Under the pieces are notes generated by a model. That model saw only the letters and a program-made list of their open reading frames with translations. It did no database searches and was not told where the DNA came from. Shown piece after piece: positions 44,112-53,051 of a DNA stretch of 64,000 bases. Numbering within the stretch: the stretch's first letter is position 1; every line of letters starts with the position of its first letter. Location: positions 310,001-374,000 of the forward strand of contig JBLXBZ010000003.1 in assembly GCA_048265185.1 (NCBI GenBank). Reading direction: 5' to 3'. A program made the translations under genes and the position numbers. The DNA comes from JBLXBZ01 sp048265185 (GTDB lineage: Bacteria > Pseudomonadota > Alphaproteobacteria > Rhizobiales > Stappiaceae).

Positions 44112-44651
44112 TTAACTGGCGTTCTTGTGAGGGGCGAGTTGGGCGGCGAGCCAGCCAAGCGACTTATCTTTGATGTTGAGCATTTCAAGATGCTCCGCCG
44201 TGTTCAGGACATATTCCGGGTTCGGCCCGGATTGACCTGCGGCGGCGCGCACGATTTCCAATTGACGCGCTAAAGGCAGAACGCCAGCGTATTGCTGATG
44301 GCGCCTGTCGATGATGTAGGTCAAGGCGTTTACCCGGGTCTTGTTTTCGTCGTCCAAAACCACCGGTCTTTGGGCTTCGATATAAACCATGGTGGCTTGT
44401 TCGCGCTCGCGCAAGTAGCGGATGACTTCCTCGCGATTGTGCGCCGCGACTCGAAAGGCGACGCCTTTGCAAGCTCCGCCGCGGTCTAACCCAAGCACTA
44501 AGCCAGGCTGGCGCTGCGTTCCCCGGTGAACCCAAGAATAAACGCATAGGGAGCGGTGGGCGCCGCGCAGCAGCGCAGGCGATGACTCCTCAAACGCGAA
44601 CCCCGGACGCCAAATCAGCGAGCCATATCCGAAAACCCAAAGATCACTCAT
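44112..44651 (-). CDS. ChaC-like gamma-glutamylcyclotransferase
   Basis: Releases 5-oxoproline from glutathione or gamma-glutamyl peptides. The substrate loop YGSLIWRPGF (about residues 8-17) and the catalytic region QATMVYIEAQRPV with FTYI-like NALTYIIDRRHQQY identify the ChaC type. The 179-residue length fits bacterial ChaC. ATG 44651 begins MSDLWVFGYGSLIW with AAAGG upstream; the frame extends 11 codons further without conservation. Converges with holA. Confidence 0.85.
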   Translation of the reverse strand: MSDLWVFGYGSLIWRPGFAFEESSPALLRGAHRSLCVYSWVHRGTQRQPGLVLGLDRGGACKGVAFRVAAHNREEVIRYLREREQATMVYIEAQRPVVLDDENKTRVNALTYIIDRRHQQYAGVLPLARQLEIVRAAAGQSGPNPEYVLNTAEHLEMLNIKDKSLGWLAAQLAPHKNAS

Positions 44652-44995
44652 TTTAGCCTTTAAATTCATTGAAAAAATTTCCATGGCGTCGTTCTTGGAA
44701 ACGCGATAACCAGCCTTTCATTCGAAAAAACGGCAACGTGACGCATTTGAAAACGATTGATGGCGGTATAGCGCAAGCCACGGCAAGAGGCTGCTTATCA
44801 GGGTTTATAAAAATGTTCAAACGTCGGCGGATCTTCGGTTGTCTGTTTTGGCCTCGCTCCAGTTCGATTGTCGCGCTGTAGCGCGATTCATACCCGGCGA
44901 AGCTTTGCGGCGGGAGAGGCTTGCTATGGCCGTTTTGTTATGTTTGGTCAATTGTTCAAATTACGCAGATCAAGTTGCAAGGGCGGGTTGAAGAA

Positions 44996-46141
44996 ATGGG
45001 TTCTGGAATGACAAGAAAAAAGGCGGGGCGACGTTCGTCATCTCGCAAATATGTCTATCTCACCGCCGTTTTGCTTGTTGGCGTGGGCTTATGGAGCGTC
45101 TATTGGATCACCGGGCGTCAAATGGTCGCTGGGTTGGTGGCTGACAATGTTGCGCAGGCGCGCGCGGCGGGGGTGGATCTGGAGTGCGCTTCACAACGTC
45201 TTGGCGGCTTCCCTTTTCGCTTTGAGCTATCTTGCACGCCGCTTGATGTGAAATTACAGGGGCGGGGCTCTGTCGAGGTTCCCGCGTTTCGCGCGGTGGC
45301 TATGGCGTATAATCCTCAGCATCTCATCTTTGAGGCGGATGCGCCTTCCTCTATCGTTTTGCTGCGTGATTTGACGGCTCCCTCTACGGCGCCAGCGGTT
45401 TCCTCAGTTCCTGATATCAAGGCGGACTGGCTGACGGCGCGCGCCAGCTTGCGTCTCAGCGTCAATGGATTGGAGGCGTTTGACGCGTTGACGGAGGACT
45501 TGACGCTGAACTTCGCGGCGCTTCCGGCTATGGGGGCGGAAAGCCCCTTGGAGATGAGCGATGTGTCCGAAAAAGCGCTTGGAGCCAATTCGGGGGTTTT
45601 TAGCGCGGAGCGGATGGCGGTTCATATGCGCAAGGAGCCGGGGAGCGAGACGGGGCTTGAATTGGCTCTGCGTTTTAAAGAATTACAAAACACGACGGGG
45701 TCCGCCGAGCCCTCGCCGGCTGTGGATCTGGAGCTTCGTCTTGGTCTGGCCAATGCGCAGCCATTGTTGAGTGGGCGCGCGCAAGCGCCTCTGGCGCAGT
45801 ATTTTTCTCAAACAGGCGATATTGAAGTTCATTCGCTGACGATAAAATCCGGCTCGACGAAATTGAGCGCGTCAGGAAAATTGCGCCTTGATGATCTGGG
45901 ACGTCTGTCGGGAGATTTGCCTGTGGAGATTGTTGGTGCGGAGCGAATACGTGAGCTTTTGACGCCTTTGTTTCCTGCAGGGTCAAATATCCCCGCAACC
46001 CTTCAGGGAGCTGTGCAAGGATTTGGAACGCCAACCTCCGCGGACGATGGTGGTTCCGCAGTCGCGGTGTCGCTCAAATTGGAGCGAGGACGCGCGCGCG
46101 TTGGAATGATTCCGGTCGCCGACTTTGCGCCGTTATTTTAA
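44996..46141 (+). CDS. DUF2125 membrane-anchored protein
   Basis: A 381-residue protein with one N-terminal transmembrane segment (about 21-41, YLTAVLLVGVGLWSVYW) and a large periplasmic domain rich in beta strands. The CASQRLGGFPFRFELSCTPL block near 70-90 is the signature of DUF2125, an alphaproteobacterial family of unknown function whose long beta-structure recalls AsmA-like proteins. Two cysteines in that block could form a disulfide. ATG 44996 has a weak ribosome site; ATG 45008 is also possible. It ends before a bidirectional terminator. Confidence 0.8.
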   Translation: MGSGMTRKKAGRRSSSRKYVYLTAVLLVGVGLWSVYWITGRQMVAGLVADNVAQARAAGVDLECASQRLGGFPFRFELSCTPLDVKLQGRGSVEVPAFRAVAMAYNPQHLIFEADAPSSIVLLRDLTAPSTAPAVSSVPDIKADWLTARASLRLSVNGLEAFDALTEDLTLNFAALPAMGAESPLEMSDVSEKALGANSGVFSAERMAVHMRKEPGSETGLELALRFKELQNTTGSAEPSPAVDLELRLGLANAQPLLSGRAQAPLAQYFSQTGDIEVHSLTIKSGSTKLSASGKLRLDDLGRLSGDLPVEIVGAERIRELLTPLFPAGSNIPATLQGAVQGFGTPTSADDGGSAVAVSLKLERGRARVGMIPVADFAPLF

Positions 46142-46206
46142 GCTTGGCGTTGAGAAGGCCGCCGCGCCTGAGCCAAGTTATTTGCACCCATACGCGGCTC
46201 TGAACG

Positions 46207-46236
46207 AAAGACCGGAGCGTTATTCGCCCGGTCTTT
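46207..46236. terminator. Bidirectional terminator
   Basis: AAAGACCGG (46207-46215) and CCGGTCTTT (46228-46236) are perfect 9-base arms followed by T on both strands, between the DUF2125 and GNAT genes. Confidence 0.75.
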
Positions 46237-46271
46237 TAGTTGTGGTTTCTTTAGCCGCCTCGGCGCTTTGA

Positions 46272-46733
46272 TCAAAGGTCATGATTTTTTTCAATAGGAA
46301 TAATATATTCCTTGCGGTCGGCTGGTTTGGCTATTTTATCATAGAGCGCCATGGCCGGAGCGTTCTTTGTGGGAACGATCCAATGTAGCTCCATCCAGGC
46401 GCGTTTGCCGCCTTCTTTCGCCAAGGCGGAGATCATTTTGCGGGCGACGCCCTGATTACGCGCGGCGGGGCGAACGTAAATCTGGTCGAGCTGTCCTATT
46501 CTCAGACCTGAGATGATGTCTGGCAAATCAAAGAATATGGCGAAGCCTACAAGTTCGCCGTTCAAGGCGGCGCCCAGAACTTCGGCGGTTTTATCGCCTA
46601 GAATGCGTTCGGCGTAAAATTGGTCAGGCCGTCTTGGCGCGCCGCGCTTCAGCGCCTGGGCGTATTCTGCGATGAGAGGAGCCAGATCAAGGGCGTCGTC
46701 TGGGCCAAGTGTGGTAATGTTCAAATCGCTCAT
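46272..46733 (-). CDS. GNAT N-acetyltransferase
   Basis: A 153-residue acetyl-CoA-dependent transferase. The acetyl-CoA site reads QIYVRPAARNQGVARKMISALA (about 86-107, split), and a C-terminal NAPAMALYDKIA block carries the usual asparagine and tyrosine. The substrate is unknown. ATG 46733 starts MSDLNITTLGPDDALDLAP, the usual GNAT first strand; the open frame continues upstream to 46817 without a ribosome site. It is an isolated gene, divergent from the malyl-CoA lyase homologue. Confidence 0.83.
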   Translation of the reverse strand: MSDLNITTLGPDDALDLAPLIAEYAQALKRGAPRRPDQFYAERILGDKTAEVLGAALNGELVGFAIFFDLPDIISGLRIGQLDQIYVRPAARNQGVARKMISALAKEGGKRAWMELHWIVPTKNAPAMALYDKIAKPADRKEYIIPIEKNHDL

Positions 46734-47010
46734 GAAGTCTCCGCTGGCGCTCGTTCGTAATATGTGAATTTTGCCGTCGCCATTTCCTACAATTACGCGA
46801 ACGCAGATCGTAATCAAGCGCTTCTACGCATAAGATCAAACTGCGTTCATGTGGTTCCGTTTTGCGGCTTTGGCGTTGATTAATCGTGGGCATTGGTGGC
46901 GGCGCGTGATGTGTTATGGTCGAGACCAAAGATAATGCGCCTGAAGCGCAAGACTTTTTATGGTTTGGTTTCAGCGTGCAAGATTTGACAGTGCGTATTG
47001 GGAGACGATC

Positions 47011-47934
47011 ATGAATGAGCCACGTCAATTTCGGCCAAGGCGCAGCGCGCTTTACATGCCCGGTTCGAACGAGCGGGCGTTGGAAAAGGCCCGTTCGTTG
47101 GATGTGGACGTTTTGATTTTCGATTTGGAGGACGCCGTTGCTCCGGACGCCAAAAGTCGCGCGCGTGATTTGGTGGCTGCGGCGGTGGCGGGAGGCGGTT
47201 ACGGTTCTAGGGAAGTTGTGGTGCGCGTCAACAGTCTGGACAGCGAATGGGGGGCGGAGGATTTGAAAATGGTCGCCGCGTCCCGGCCGGACGCCGCGCT
47301 TTTGCCGAAAGTGTCTTCGGCGCAGGATTTGGTGGCGGCGGCGCGCGCGCTTGAGGGAGCTTTGGAGAAAGACGCGCGCAGTGAAGACAGTGACCATTTT
47401 GTGCGGCTTTGGGCCATGATGGAAACGCCGCTTGCGATGCTGAACGCTCAGGAAATCGCCGCATCGCGAACTTCAGGTTCGTTGTTGTCCTGTCCGCAAT
47501 TGTCTTGTCTTGTTATGGGAACGAATGATCTCGCCAAAGAAACCGGCGCGCGGCTTTCGCCCGGGCGCGCGCCCATGACGCCTTGGTTGATGACATGCGT
47601 CGCCGCCGCCCGCGCCTATGGGCTGGACGTCATTGACGGGGTCTATAATGACTTTCAGGATTTGGAGGGGTTTGGCGAGGAATGTCGTCAAGCGGCCTCC
47701 ATGGGATTTGACGGCAAGACGCTTATTCATCCAAAGCAGGTGGAAATTTGCAATGAGGCGTTTTCACCTTCCGCTGAGGAGGTTCGCTTCGCGCGCCTTG
47801 CATGCGAGGCGTTTGATTTACCGGAAAACGCGGAAAAAGGCGTGGTGCGAATCGAGGGGAGAATGGTGGAGCGTCTTCATGCCGAAATGGGGCGACGGGT
47901 GTTGTCCATCGCTGAGGCGATGGCCGCACGCTAG
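47011..47934 (+). CDS. CitE/malyl-CoA lyase family protein, likely (S)-malyl-CoA thioesterase
   Basis: A 307-residue TIM-barrel CoA-ester enzyme. Family blocks are RRSALYMPGSNERALEKARSL, DVLIFDLEDAVAPDAK (metal and substrate residues), VVVRVNSLDSEWG, LLPKVSSAQD, WAMMETPLAM, LVMGTNDLAKE and FDGKTLIHPKQVEI. The group includes malyl-CoA lyase, methylmalyl-CoA lyase and the (3S)-malyl-CoA thioesterase (Mcl2). With ccr and ecm in the window, the thioesterase of the ethylmalonyl-CoA pathway is the likeliest, but sequence alone cannot separate these activities. GGAGA precedes ATG 47011. Confidence 0.82.
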   Translation: MNEPRQFRPRRSALYMPGSNERALEKARSLDVDVLIFDLEDAVAPDAKSRARDLVAAAVAGGGYGSREVVVRVNSLDSEWGAEDLKMVAASRPDAALLPKVSSAQDLVAAARALEGALEKDARSEDSDHFVRLWAMMETPLAMLNAQEIAASRTSGSLLSCPQLSCLVMGTNDLAKETGARLSPGRAPMTPWLMTCVAAARAYGLDVIDGVYNDFQDLEGFGEECRQAASMGFDGKTLIHPKQVEICNEAFSPSAEEVRFARLACEAFDLPENAEKGVVRIEGRMVERLHAEMGRRVLSIAEAMAAR

Positions 47935-47999
47935 GCGTTTTTGTAAGCGATAGTTTTACTGTAATGGCGTGTCACGAATTCTAAACAAGAGGAAACGAC

Positions 48000-48206
48000 A
48001 TGAAACTTTATCGATTTATCACCGGTCCGGATGATAGCCAGTTTTGTCACAGAGTGACGCAAGCCTTGAATAAAGGGTGGAGCCTTTCTGGTAGTCCGCA
48101 GCTGTCTTTTGACGCAGTGAAAGGCCTCACCATTTGCGGTCAAGCGGTGACCAAGGAAGTGGATGGCGTAGACTATGCTCCCGAAATCAAGCTTGGAGAC
48201 TATTGA
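48000..48206 (+). CDS. DUF1737 protein
   Basis: A 68-residue cytoplasmic protein of the DUF1737 family. The recognisable core is YRFITGPDDSQFCHRVTQAL followed by NKGWSLSGSPQLSFD. The GW-x-L-x-G motif is typical of small proteins that fold as a helix packed on a short sheet. Function unknown. AAGAGGAAACGAC before ATG 48000 provides a ribosome site. It lies 65 bases after the malyl-CoA lyase homologue and is often found near such genes, perhaps co-transcribed. Confidence 0.82.
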   Translation: MKLYRFITGPDDSQFCHRVTQALNKGWSLSGSPQLSFDAVKGLTICGQAVTKEVDGVDYAPEIKLGDY

Positions 48207-48300
48207 TAGAAGGTCGATTGGTCTTGAGGCAGCTTGGCTATGAAAAATTAAGTCCTGACTGCTAGCCTGCTTCTGGATGCGTAATCAGGGAACGTAGCAG

Positions 48301-49704
48301 TTGGGTCTTTTGCCAAATTTATGGAGTGAATGGATTTCGTCGCGCTGGGCGCGCGCGCGAACACAGCCGCCCCTGACTTATTTGGACCGTTTCGTGGGGG
48401 AAGGCGATTTCGCCGCGGCCCAGTATATGGCGCTTGCGGTGTTTTGCCTTCGTGTCTTGGGGGCGGCGCTCGCCTATGTCTCGCAAGTGATTCTCGCCCG
48501 GGTTCTCGGCGAGTTTGAATATGGCGTATTCGTCGTCGTTTGGACCCTCGTCGTCATTCTTGGGATTTTTCTACCCCTAGGCTTTTCTTCTTCGGTTACC
48601 CGGCTCATCCCGGAGTATCAAGTTAGAGGAGATGATGAGCGCCTGCGCGGGTTGCTTGTGGGCAGTCGGTGGGTCGCCTTCGCCGGCGCCACTCTCTTTG
48701 CTGTGGTTGGGGCGCTTGGCTTGTTTTTGCTGGAGCCGTTCATCACGTCTTATTACGTGCTGCCCTTGTATTTGGGAGCGTTTTGCCTTCCCCTTTTTAC
48801 TGTGGGGAGCATTCAGGATGGGATTGCCCGCGCTTATAATCAAACCTTGATGGCGATTCTTCCCACTTTTATCTGGCGGCCTTTGGCGATCTTATTCGCG
48901 CTTGTCGTCGCTGTCGCTTGTGGAGCGCCCGCTACGGCGGCCACGGCTTGCTACGCTGCTATTTTCGCTACTTGGGCCGTCGCATTGGCGCAAATGCTGC
49001 GGCTGCGTCATTTTCTTTCAAGGACGATCCCCAAAGGCGCGGCGAAATGGGAGGTTGGCGTATGGGCGGGCGTCTCATTGCCGATTCTTCTGGTTGAAGG
49101 GTTCTTCCAGCTGATCACTAGCGCCGATGTGATCATGGTCAGCTTCTGGCGTCCTCCGGATGAAGTCGCCATTTACTTCGCCGCGTCGAAAACGCTGGCT
49201 TTGGCGCATTTTGTGTATTTCGCCGTGCGTTCCGCTTCGGCGCACCGGTTTTCTCGATTGTATCAAGATGGTGATCGCGAAGCGCTTGCGATTTTCGTCA
49301 AACAGGCGGTTAGTTGGACTTTTTGGCCGACGCTTTTGGTGGCTTGCGGATTATTGGTCGTGGGGCCATTGCTTTTATCCATGTTTGGCTCGGCTTTCAC
49401 CGCGGCGTATCCCGTGTTGGCGATTCTTCTGATCGGCGTTTTGGCGAGGGCTGCGATCGGCCCCGTAGACGCGCTGTTGACTATGGCGGATCAACAAAGG
49501 AGCTGCGCCGTCATTTACGCTGGTTCTTTTGCGGTGAATATTGCCTTGAATGTCTTGCTAATACCCAGCATAGGGGTTTTGGGAGCCGCGCTCGCCACCA
49601 CAATAGGAATTGTGCTTGAGGCGACGGCCTTGTTTTTCGCCGCGCGCAAATACCTTGGTCTACATGCGTTCGTATTTTCCCGCTCAACTCAGCTGCAGAG
49701 CTGA
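48301..49704 (+). CDS. Oligosaccharide flippase / polysaccharide biosynthesis membrane protein
   Basis: An integral membrane protein of the MOP superfamily (Wzx/MurJ-like) with about 12-14 hydrophobic helices over 467 residues. It would flip lipid-linked sugars across the inner membrane. The first helix region VLGAALAYVSQVILARVLGEFEYG is the typical N-terminal motif of this family (split near residue 55). The start is TTG 48301 with AGGGAACG upstream; the first ATG (48427) would cut into the first helix. Five bases after its stop a CelD-like transferase begins, so the two likely act together on a surface glycan. Confidence 0.83.
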   Translation: MGLLPNLWSEWISSRWARARTQPPLTYLDRFVGEGDFAAAQYMALAVFCLRVLGAALAYVSQVILARVLGEFEYGVFVVVWTLVVILGIFLPLGFSSSVTRLIPEYQVRGDDERLRGLLVGSRWVAFAGATLFAVVGALGLFLLEPFITSYYVLPLYLGAFCLPLFTVGSIQDGIARAYNQTLMAILPTFIWRPLAILFALVVAVACGAPATAATACYAAIFATWAVALAQMLRLRHFLSRTIPKGAAKWEVGVWAGVSLPILLVEGFFQLITSADVIMVSFWRPPDEVAIYFAASKTLALAHFVYFAVRSASAHRFSRLYQDGDREALAIFVKQAVSWTFWPTLLVACGLLVVGPLLLSMFGSAFTAAYPVLAILLIGVLARAAIGPVDALLTMADQQRSCAVIYAGSFAVNIALNVLLIPSIGVLGAALATTIGIVLEATALFFAARKYLGLHAFVFSRSTQLQS

Positions 49705-49709
49705 AGATC

Positions 49710-50834
49710 ATGACAGAGACGGAGTTTGTGAACTATAGCTTGAGGGAAGCTTTGGAGGTTGACGCGCGTTGGCGCGCGCTTGGCGATAGCGCGGTGGATC
49801 CGAACCCTTTTTTCGAGCTGGATTTCCTTGAGCCCTTTCAAGGCTGCGCGCCGAATGATGCGATCCGAATTTGCGTCGTGAGGGAGCGTGAAAGCGGCTC
49901 TTTTCGTCTCCTTTGTCCCTTTTTCCAGCGTCCGCGAGGTTATGGCGTGACGGCGGCGCGCTCTTACGTCACCGAATATGGTCCCCTTGGCGCGCCGCTG
50001 ATGAGCGCCGCCGCTACGTCGCAGGATATAGAGCTTTTTTTCGCAGGCGTGATGGAGACCTTGGGCGTGAAGCTTGTGGTTTTGCCTTATGTACGCCGGG
50101 ATGGGGCGGCGTTCGAGGCGATCAGCCGCATGGGGAGGATGCGCTCTTGGCAGGTGGGGTTGGCGCAACAAGGCGTTCGCGCCGGACATGAGGCTGGGCG
50201 GCGGGGGGCGCGGCAAGCGGTTAGCGGAAAGCGCGGCAAGGAACTTCGCCGTCAATTGCGTCGTTTAGGTGATTGCGGTCCGGTGGAGCTTATCTCTCGC
50301 CAAGAGCGGCAAGAGGTGATCGCCGCTTTCGAACGGTTTTTGCTCCTTGAAGCGGCGGGCTGGAAGGGCCGTAAGGGAACTGCGCTGTTGTCTGATGCGC
50401 GAACCGCCGATTTTGCACGAGCCTTTATCGCGCGCAGCGCGGGGCAGGGTCGAATCAGGATTGATGAGCTGCTTTGTTCTGGAAAGGTTTTGGCGTCGCT
50501 TGTGTTGTTGCGCCGCAGCGGCATGGCGTTCGCTTGGAAGGTTACTTTTGACGAAAATTTTTCGCGTTATTCTCCCGGCGCTCAGGTGACGCGTTACGCC
50601 ATGGAGCAAAATCTTCTTGAGGGGGGAGAGCGGGGCGCCGATTCGCTCGCCGCGCCCGGTCATCCGATGATCACCCCCCTTTGGCGCGGGCGCGCGCCTT
50701 TCGCCACCGTGATCGCCAGTCAGGGTCGCTTTGCTTGTTTGCGATTGAAATTGATATGGGCGTGGCTTGAGACGCGCGACTTCTCCCGCGCTTACGCCAA
50801 GCGCCTATGGCGGCGGTTCGCCCACACCCCGTAA
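49710..50834 (+). CDS. GNAT-type acyltransferase (CelD/BcsL or FemAB-like)
   Basis: A 374-residue cytoplasmic protein with two GNAT folds. The second contains the Acetyltransf_6 pattern: SGKRGKELRRQLRRLGDCG (about 171-189), LLLEAAGWKGRKGTALLSD, LLCSGKVLASLVLLRRSGMAFAWKVTFDENFSRYSPGAQV (split over 250-290) and the LDS-like GADSLAAPGH. Such proteins are common in exopolysaccharide loci and may acylate sugars or lipid-linked intermediates. It follows the flippase with five bases between. Specificity is unknown. Confidence 0.75.
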   Translation: MTETEFVNYSLREALEVDARWRALGDSAVDPNPFFELDFLEPFQGCAPNDAIRICVVRERESGSFRLLCPFFQRPRGYGVTAARSYVTEYGPLGAPLMSAAATSQDIELFFAGVMETLGVKLVVLPYVRRDGAAFEAISRMGRMRSWQVGLAQQGVRAGHEAGRRGARQAVSGKRGKELRRQLRRLGDCGPVELISRQERQEVIAAFERFLLLEAAGWKGRKGTALLSDARTADFARAFIARSAGQGRIRIDELLCSGKVLASLVLLRRSGMAFAWKVTFDENFSRYSPGAQVTRYAMEQNLLEGGERGADSLAAPGHPMITPLWRGRAPFATVIASQGRFACLRLKLIWAWLETRDFSRAYAKRLWRRFAHTP

Positions 50835-50860
50835 GTAATTTCATGCAGCGGCGAGCGCGA

Positions 50861-52510
50861 TTATTCGTCTGTTATTTTCACTTCATTTTGCGTCTGCTCG
50901 CGTAAACGTCGTCGAATGACCTTTCCCGTGGTCGTCATGGGCAAATTGTCGACGAATTCTATTTCTCTGGGATACTCATGGGCCGACAATCGGTTTCTGA
51001 CCCAATCGCGGATCTCGTCCGTCAGCGTGTCGCTCGCGGCGTAACCATCCTTGAGCACTACGTATGATTTTACGATTTCCGTTCGAATCGGATCAGGCTT
51101 TCCAATCGCGGCCGCCAAAGCGATGGCGGGATGGGAAATCAGGCAGTCTTCAATTTCGGCGGGGCCAATGCGGTAACCGGCGGAGGTGATCACATCATCA
51201 TTTCGTCCGATGAACCTGAAGTAGCCTTCCTCATCCATAACGCCTTGATCGCCGGTGACCATCCATTCGCCGATGAATTTGCCTTTCGTCGCATCCGGTT
51301 GGCGCCAATATTCTAGAAATAGTACGGGAGAAACGCGCTTGATCGCAATTTGCCCCTGTGCGCCCGCCGGCAATGGCGTTCCTTCCTCGTCGACGATGGC
51401 CATTTCATGGCCGGGGACGGCGCGCCCGATCGAGCCCGATTTGGAGACGCCTATTTGGGCGCAGGATGCAAGAACCGCGTTGGCTTCAGTTTGGCCGTAA
51501 AATTCATTGACCGTAATGTCCAAACTCTCCCGCGCCCATTCGTATGTTTCCTTCCCGAGCGCCTCTCCGGCGGAGCCGATACTGCGTAAAGATAAGGCGA
51601 ACCGCCTTGACGGCGCGGGGACCGTACGCAGAATTTTGAGCGCCGTAGGGGGAATGAAAGCGTTACGCACTCCCAGATTCGACATGAGGGAGAAAGCTTT
51701 TTCCGGATCGAACTTTTCAAATCGGTGTGCGACCACTGGAACTCCGCTGCGTAAGCAGGGCAGAAGCGCGTTGAGCAACCCTCCCGCCCATGCCCAATCC
51801 GCAGGCGTCCAGAACAGATCGCCTGGCTGAGGCAAGAACTCATGCGTCATCTGGATGCCTGGCATATGGCCGGGTAAAACCCTATGGCCATGGAGCGCGC
51901 CTTTGGGCGCTCCAGTGGTGCCGGAGGTGTAAATCATCATCGCCGGATCGTCAGGGCGGGTGCGCGCCGTTTCGAAGTGATCCGAACTTTTGTCTATCAG
52001 CTGATGAAAGTCTAGAACGCCTGTGTCGGGGCCATCGACCGAGAGGATCAATCTCAGGTCGGGAAGCTCGCCGCGAATCGCTATGAGCTTGGCCAATCCA
52101 GCTTCATTTGTGAGCACGGCCTTGGCGCCGCTGTTTGCAAGGCGGTATTTTAACGCCTCGACGCCGAATAAAGCAGCGAGAGGAACGGCGACGCTTCCCA
52201 GCCTGTATATGGCCAGATGCCCAAGGGCGGTTTCAACGGATTGCGGCAACAACAGCGCCACGCGGTCGCCGCGTTCGACGCCATGGGCTTTTAGCCCATT
52301 GGCCAGTCGGCGAGAGTTTTGCGATAGCTGGCCGTAACTCGTATCGCGGCGCGGCCCATCGTCTTTTAGGTCAATCAAGGCGACGCGGCGCGGTTCACGC
52401 GCCGCCCACCGATCGCAGGCGTCGGTCGCAATATTATAGATTTGAGGGATGTTCCAGCGGAAATTCCTCTGTAATTCCTGATAAGTCTTGGCGGCGGAAA
52501 GCATCGCCAA
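50861..52510 (-). CDS. Acyl-CoA synthetase (AMP-forming)
   Basis: A 549-residue member of the acetyl/propionyl/medium-chain acyl-CoA ligase group. The phosphate loop is MIYTSGTTGAPKGALHG (about 193), and the substrate and nucleotide region includes NEFYGQTEANAVL and GSIGRAVPGHEMAI. The hinge block is VTGDQGVMDEEGYFRFIGRNDDVI followed by GYRIGPAEIEDCL, and the catalytic lysine lies in MTTTGKVIRRRL. The TEAN variant and overall pattern suggest a short- or medium-chain acid rather than acetate only. It is convergent with the transferase gene and 31 bases downstream of the CAP gene. Confidence 0.88.
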   Translation of the reverse strand: MAMLSAAKTYQELQRNFRWNIPQIYNIATDACDRWAAREPRRVALIDLKDDGPRRDTSYGQLSQNSRRLANGLKAHGVERGDRVALLLPQSVETALGHLAIYRLGSVAVPLAALFGVEALKYRLANSGAKAVLTNEAGLAKLIAIRGELPDLRLILSVDGPDTGVLDFHQLIDKSSDHFETARTRPDDPAMMIYTSGTTGAPKGALHGHRVLPGHMPGIQMTHEFLPQPGDLFWTPADWAWAGGLLNALLPCLRSGVPVVAHRFEKFDPEKAFSLMSNLGVRNAFIPPTALKILRTVPAPSRRFALSLRSIGSAGEALGKETYEWARESLDITVNEFYGQTEANAVLASCAQIGVSKSGSIGRAVPGHEMAIVDEEGTPLPAGAQGQIAIKRVSPVLFLEYWRQPDATKGKFIGEWMVTGDQGVMDEEGYFRFIGRNDDVITSAGYRIGPAEIEDCLISHPAIALAAAIGKPDPIRTEIVKSYVVLKDGYAASDTLTDEIRDWVRNRLSAHEYPREIEFVDNLPMTTTGKVIRRRLREQTQNEVKITDE

Positions 52511-52541
52511 ATCTCCTGATTGCGAGACGCGGAACGCCGTT

Positions 52542-53051
52542 CTATTGCGGCGCGGCCATCACCAAGCTCCAGAAAACCTTGTATTTCGAGCCGGGAGCAT
52601 AGGTGGTGGCGATGCCCATGCGCGTTGCCTTTGGGTCAAGCATGACGGTGTTGTGTTTTGAAGATTCGCGCCACCCTGAGAATGCTTCCGCGAAGGTGCG
52701 GTATCCTGCGGAGACATTTTCAACGGCGTAAATATCGCTCATTCCTTCGCCGGCGAGACGAACGGCCAAGCCATTGCCATTGGCGAGAGAGGCGCGCACG
52801 TCGTTGGCGCGCGCCATGGCTTCGGCTTGCCGTTGGGCGGCGCGGGTGAGCGCCGGATCCAGCGTCACCGCCGATAATCCATTGTTGCGGCGATAGTTGG
52901 AAATGACATTCGCGGCGTCTTGCGCGTTGATTTGCGCGCTGGGGCTGGCCAGATCGTTATAAAATGGCAGTCCGTCGGGTTTGCGAGATCCGCAGCTTGT
53001 GAGCACGAGAGGTGCAATCACGCCAAACGCAACGATAAGCATTCTTTTCAT
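52542..53051 (-). CDS. CAP-domain (SCP/PR1) lipoprotein
   Basis: A 169-residue probable lipoprotein with a signal peptide ending LTSCGS (acylated cysteine about residue 20). The CAP domain from about 40 to 165 has the usual blocks: ISNYRRNNGLSAVTLDPALTRAAQRQAEAM, AVENVSAG (in place of GENI), FSGWRESSKHNTVMLDPKATRMGIA and VFWSLVMA. Bacterial CAP proteins are extracytoplasmic, and their roles are mostly unknown. Its start codon overlaps the stop of the MscS gene by one base, indicating co-transcription. Confidence 0.88.
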   Translation of the reverse strand: MKRMLIVAFGVIAPLVLTSCGSRKPDGLPFYNDLASPSAQINAQDAANVISNYRRNNGLSAVTLDPALTRAAQRQAEAMARANDVRASLANGNGLAVRLAGEGMSDIYAVENVSAGYRTFAEAFSGWRESSKHNTVMLDPKATRMGIATTYAPGSKYKVFWSLVMAAPQ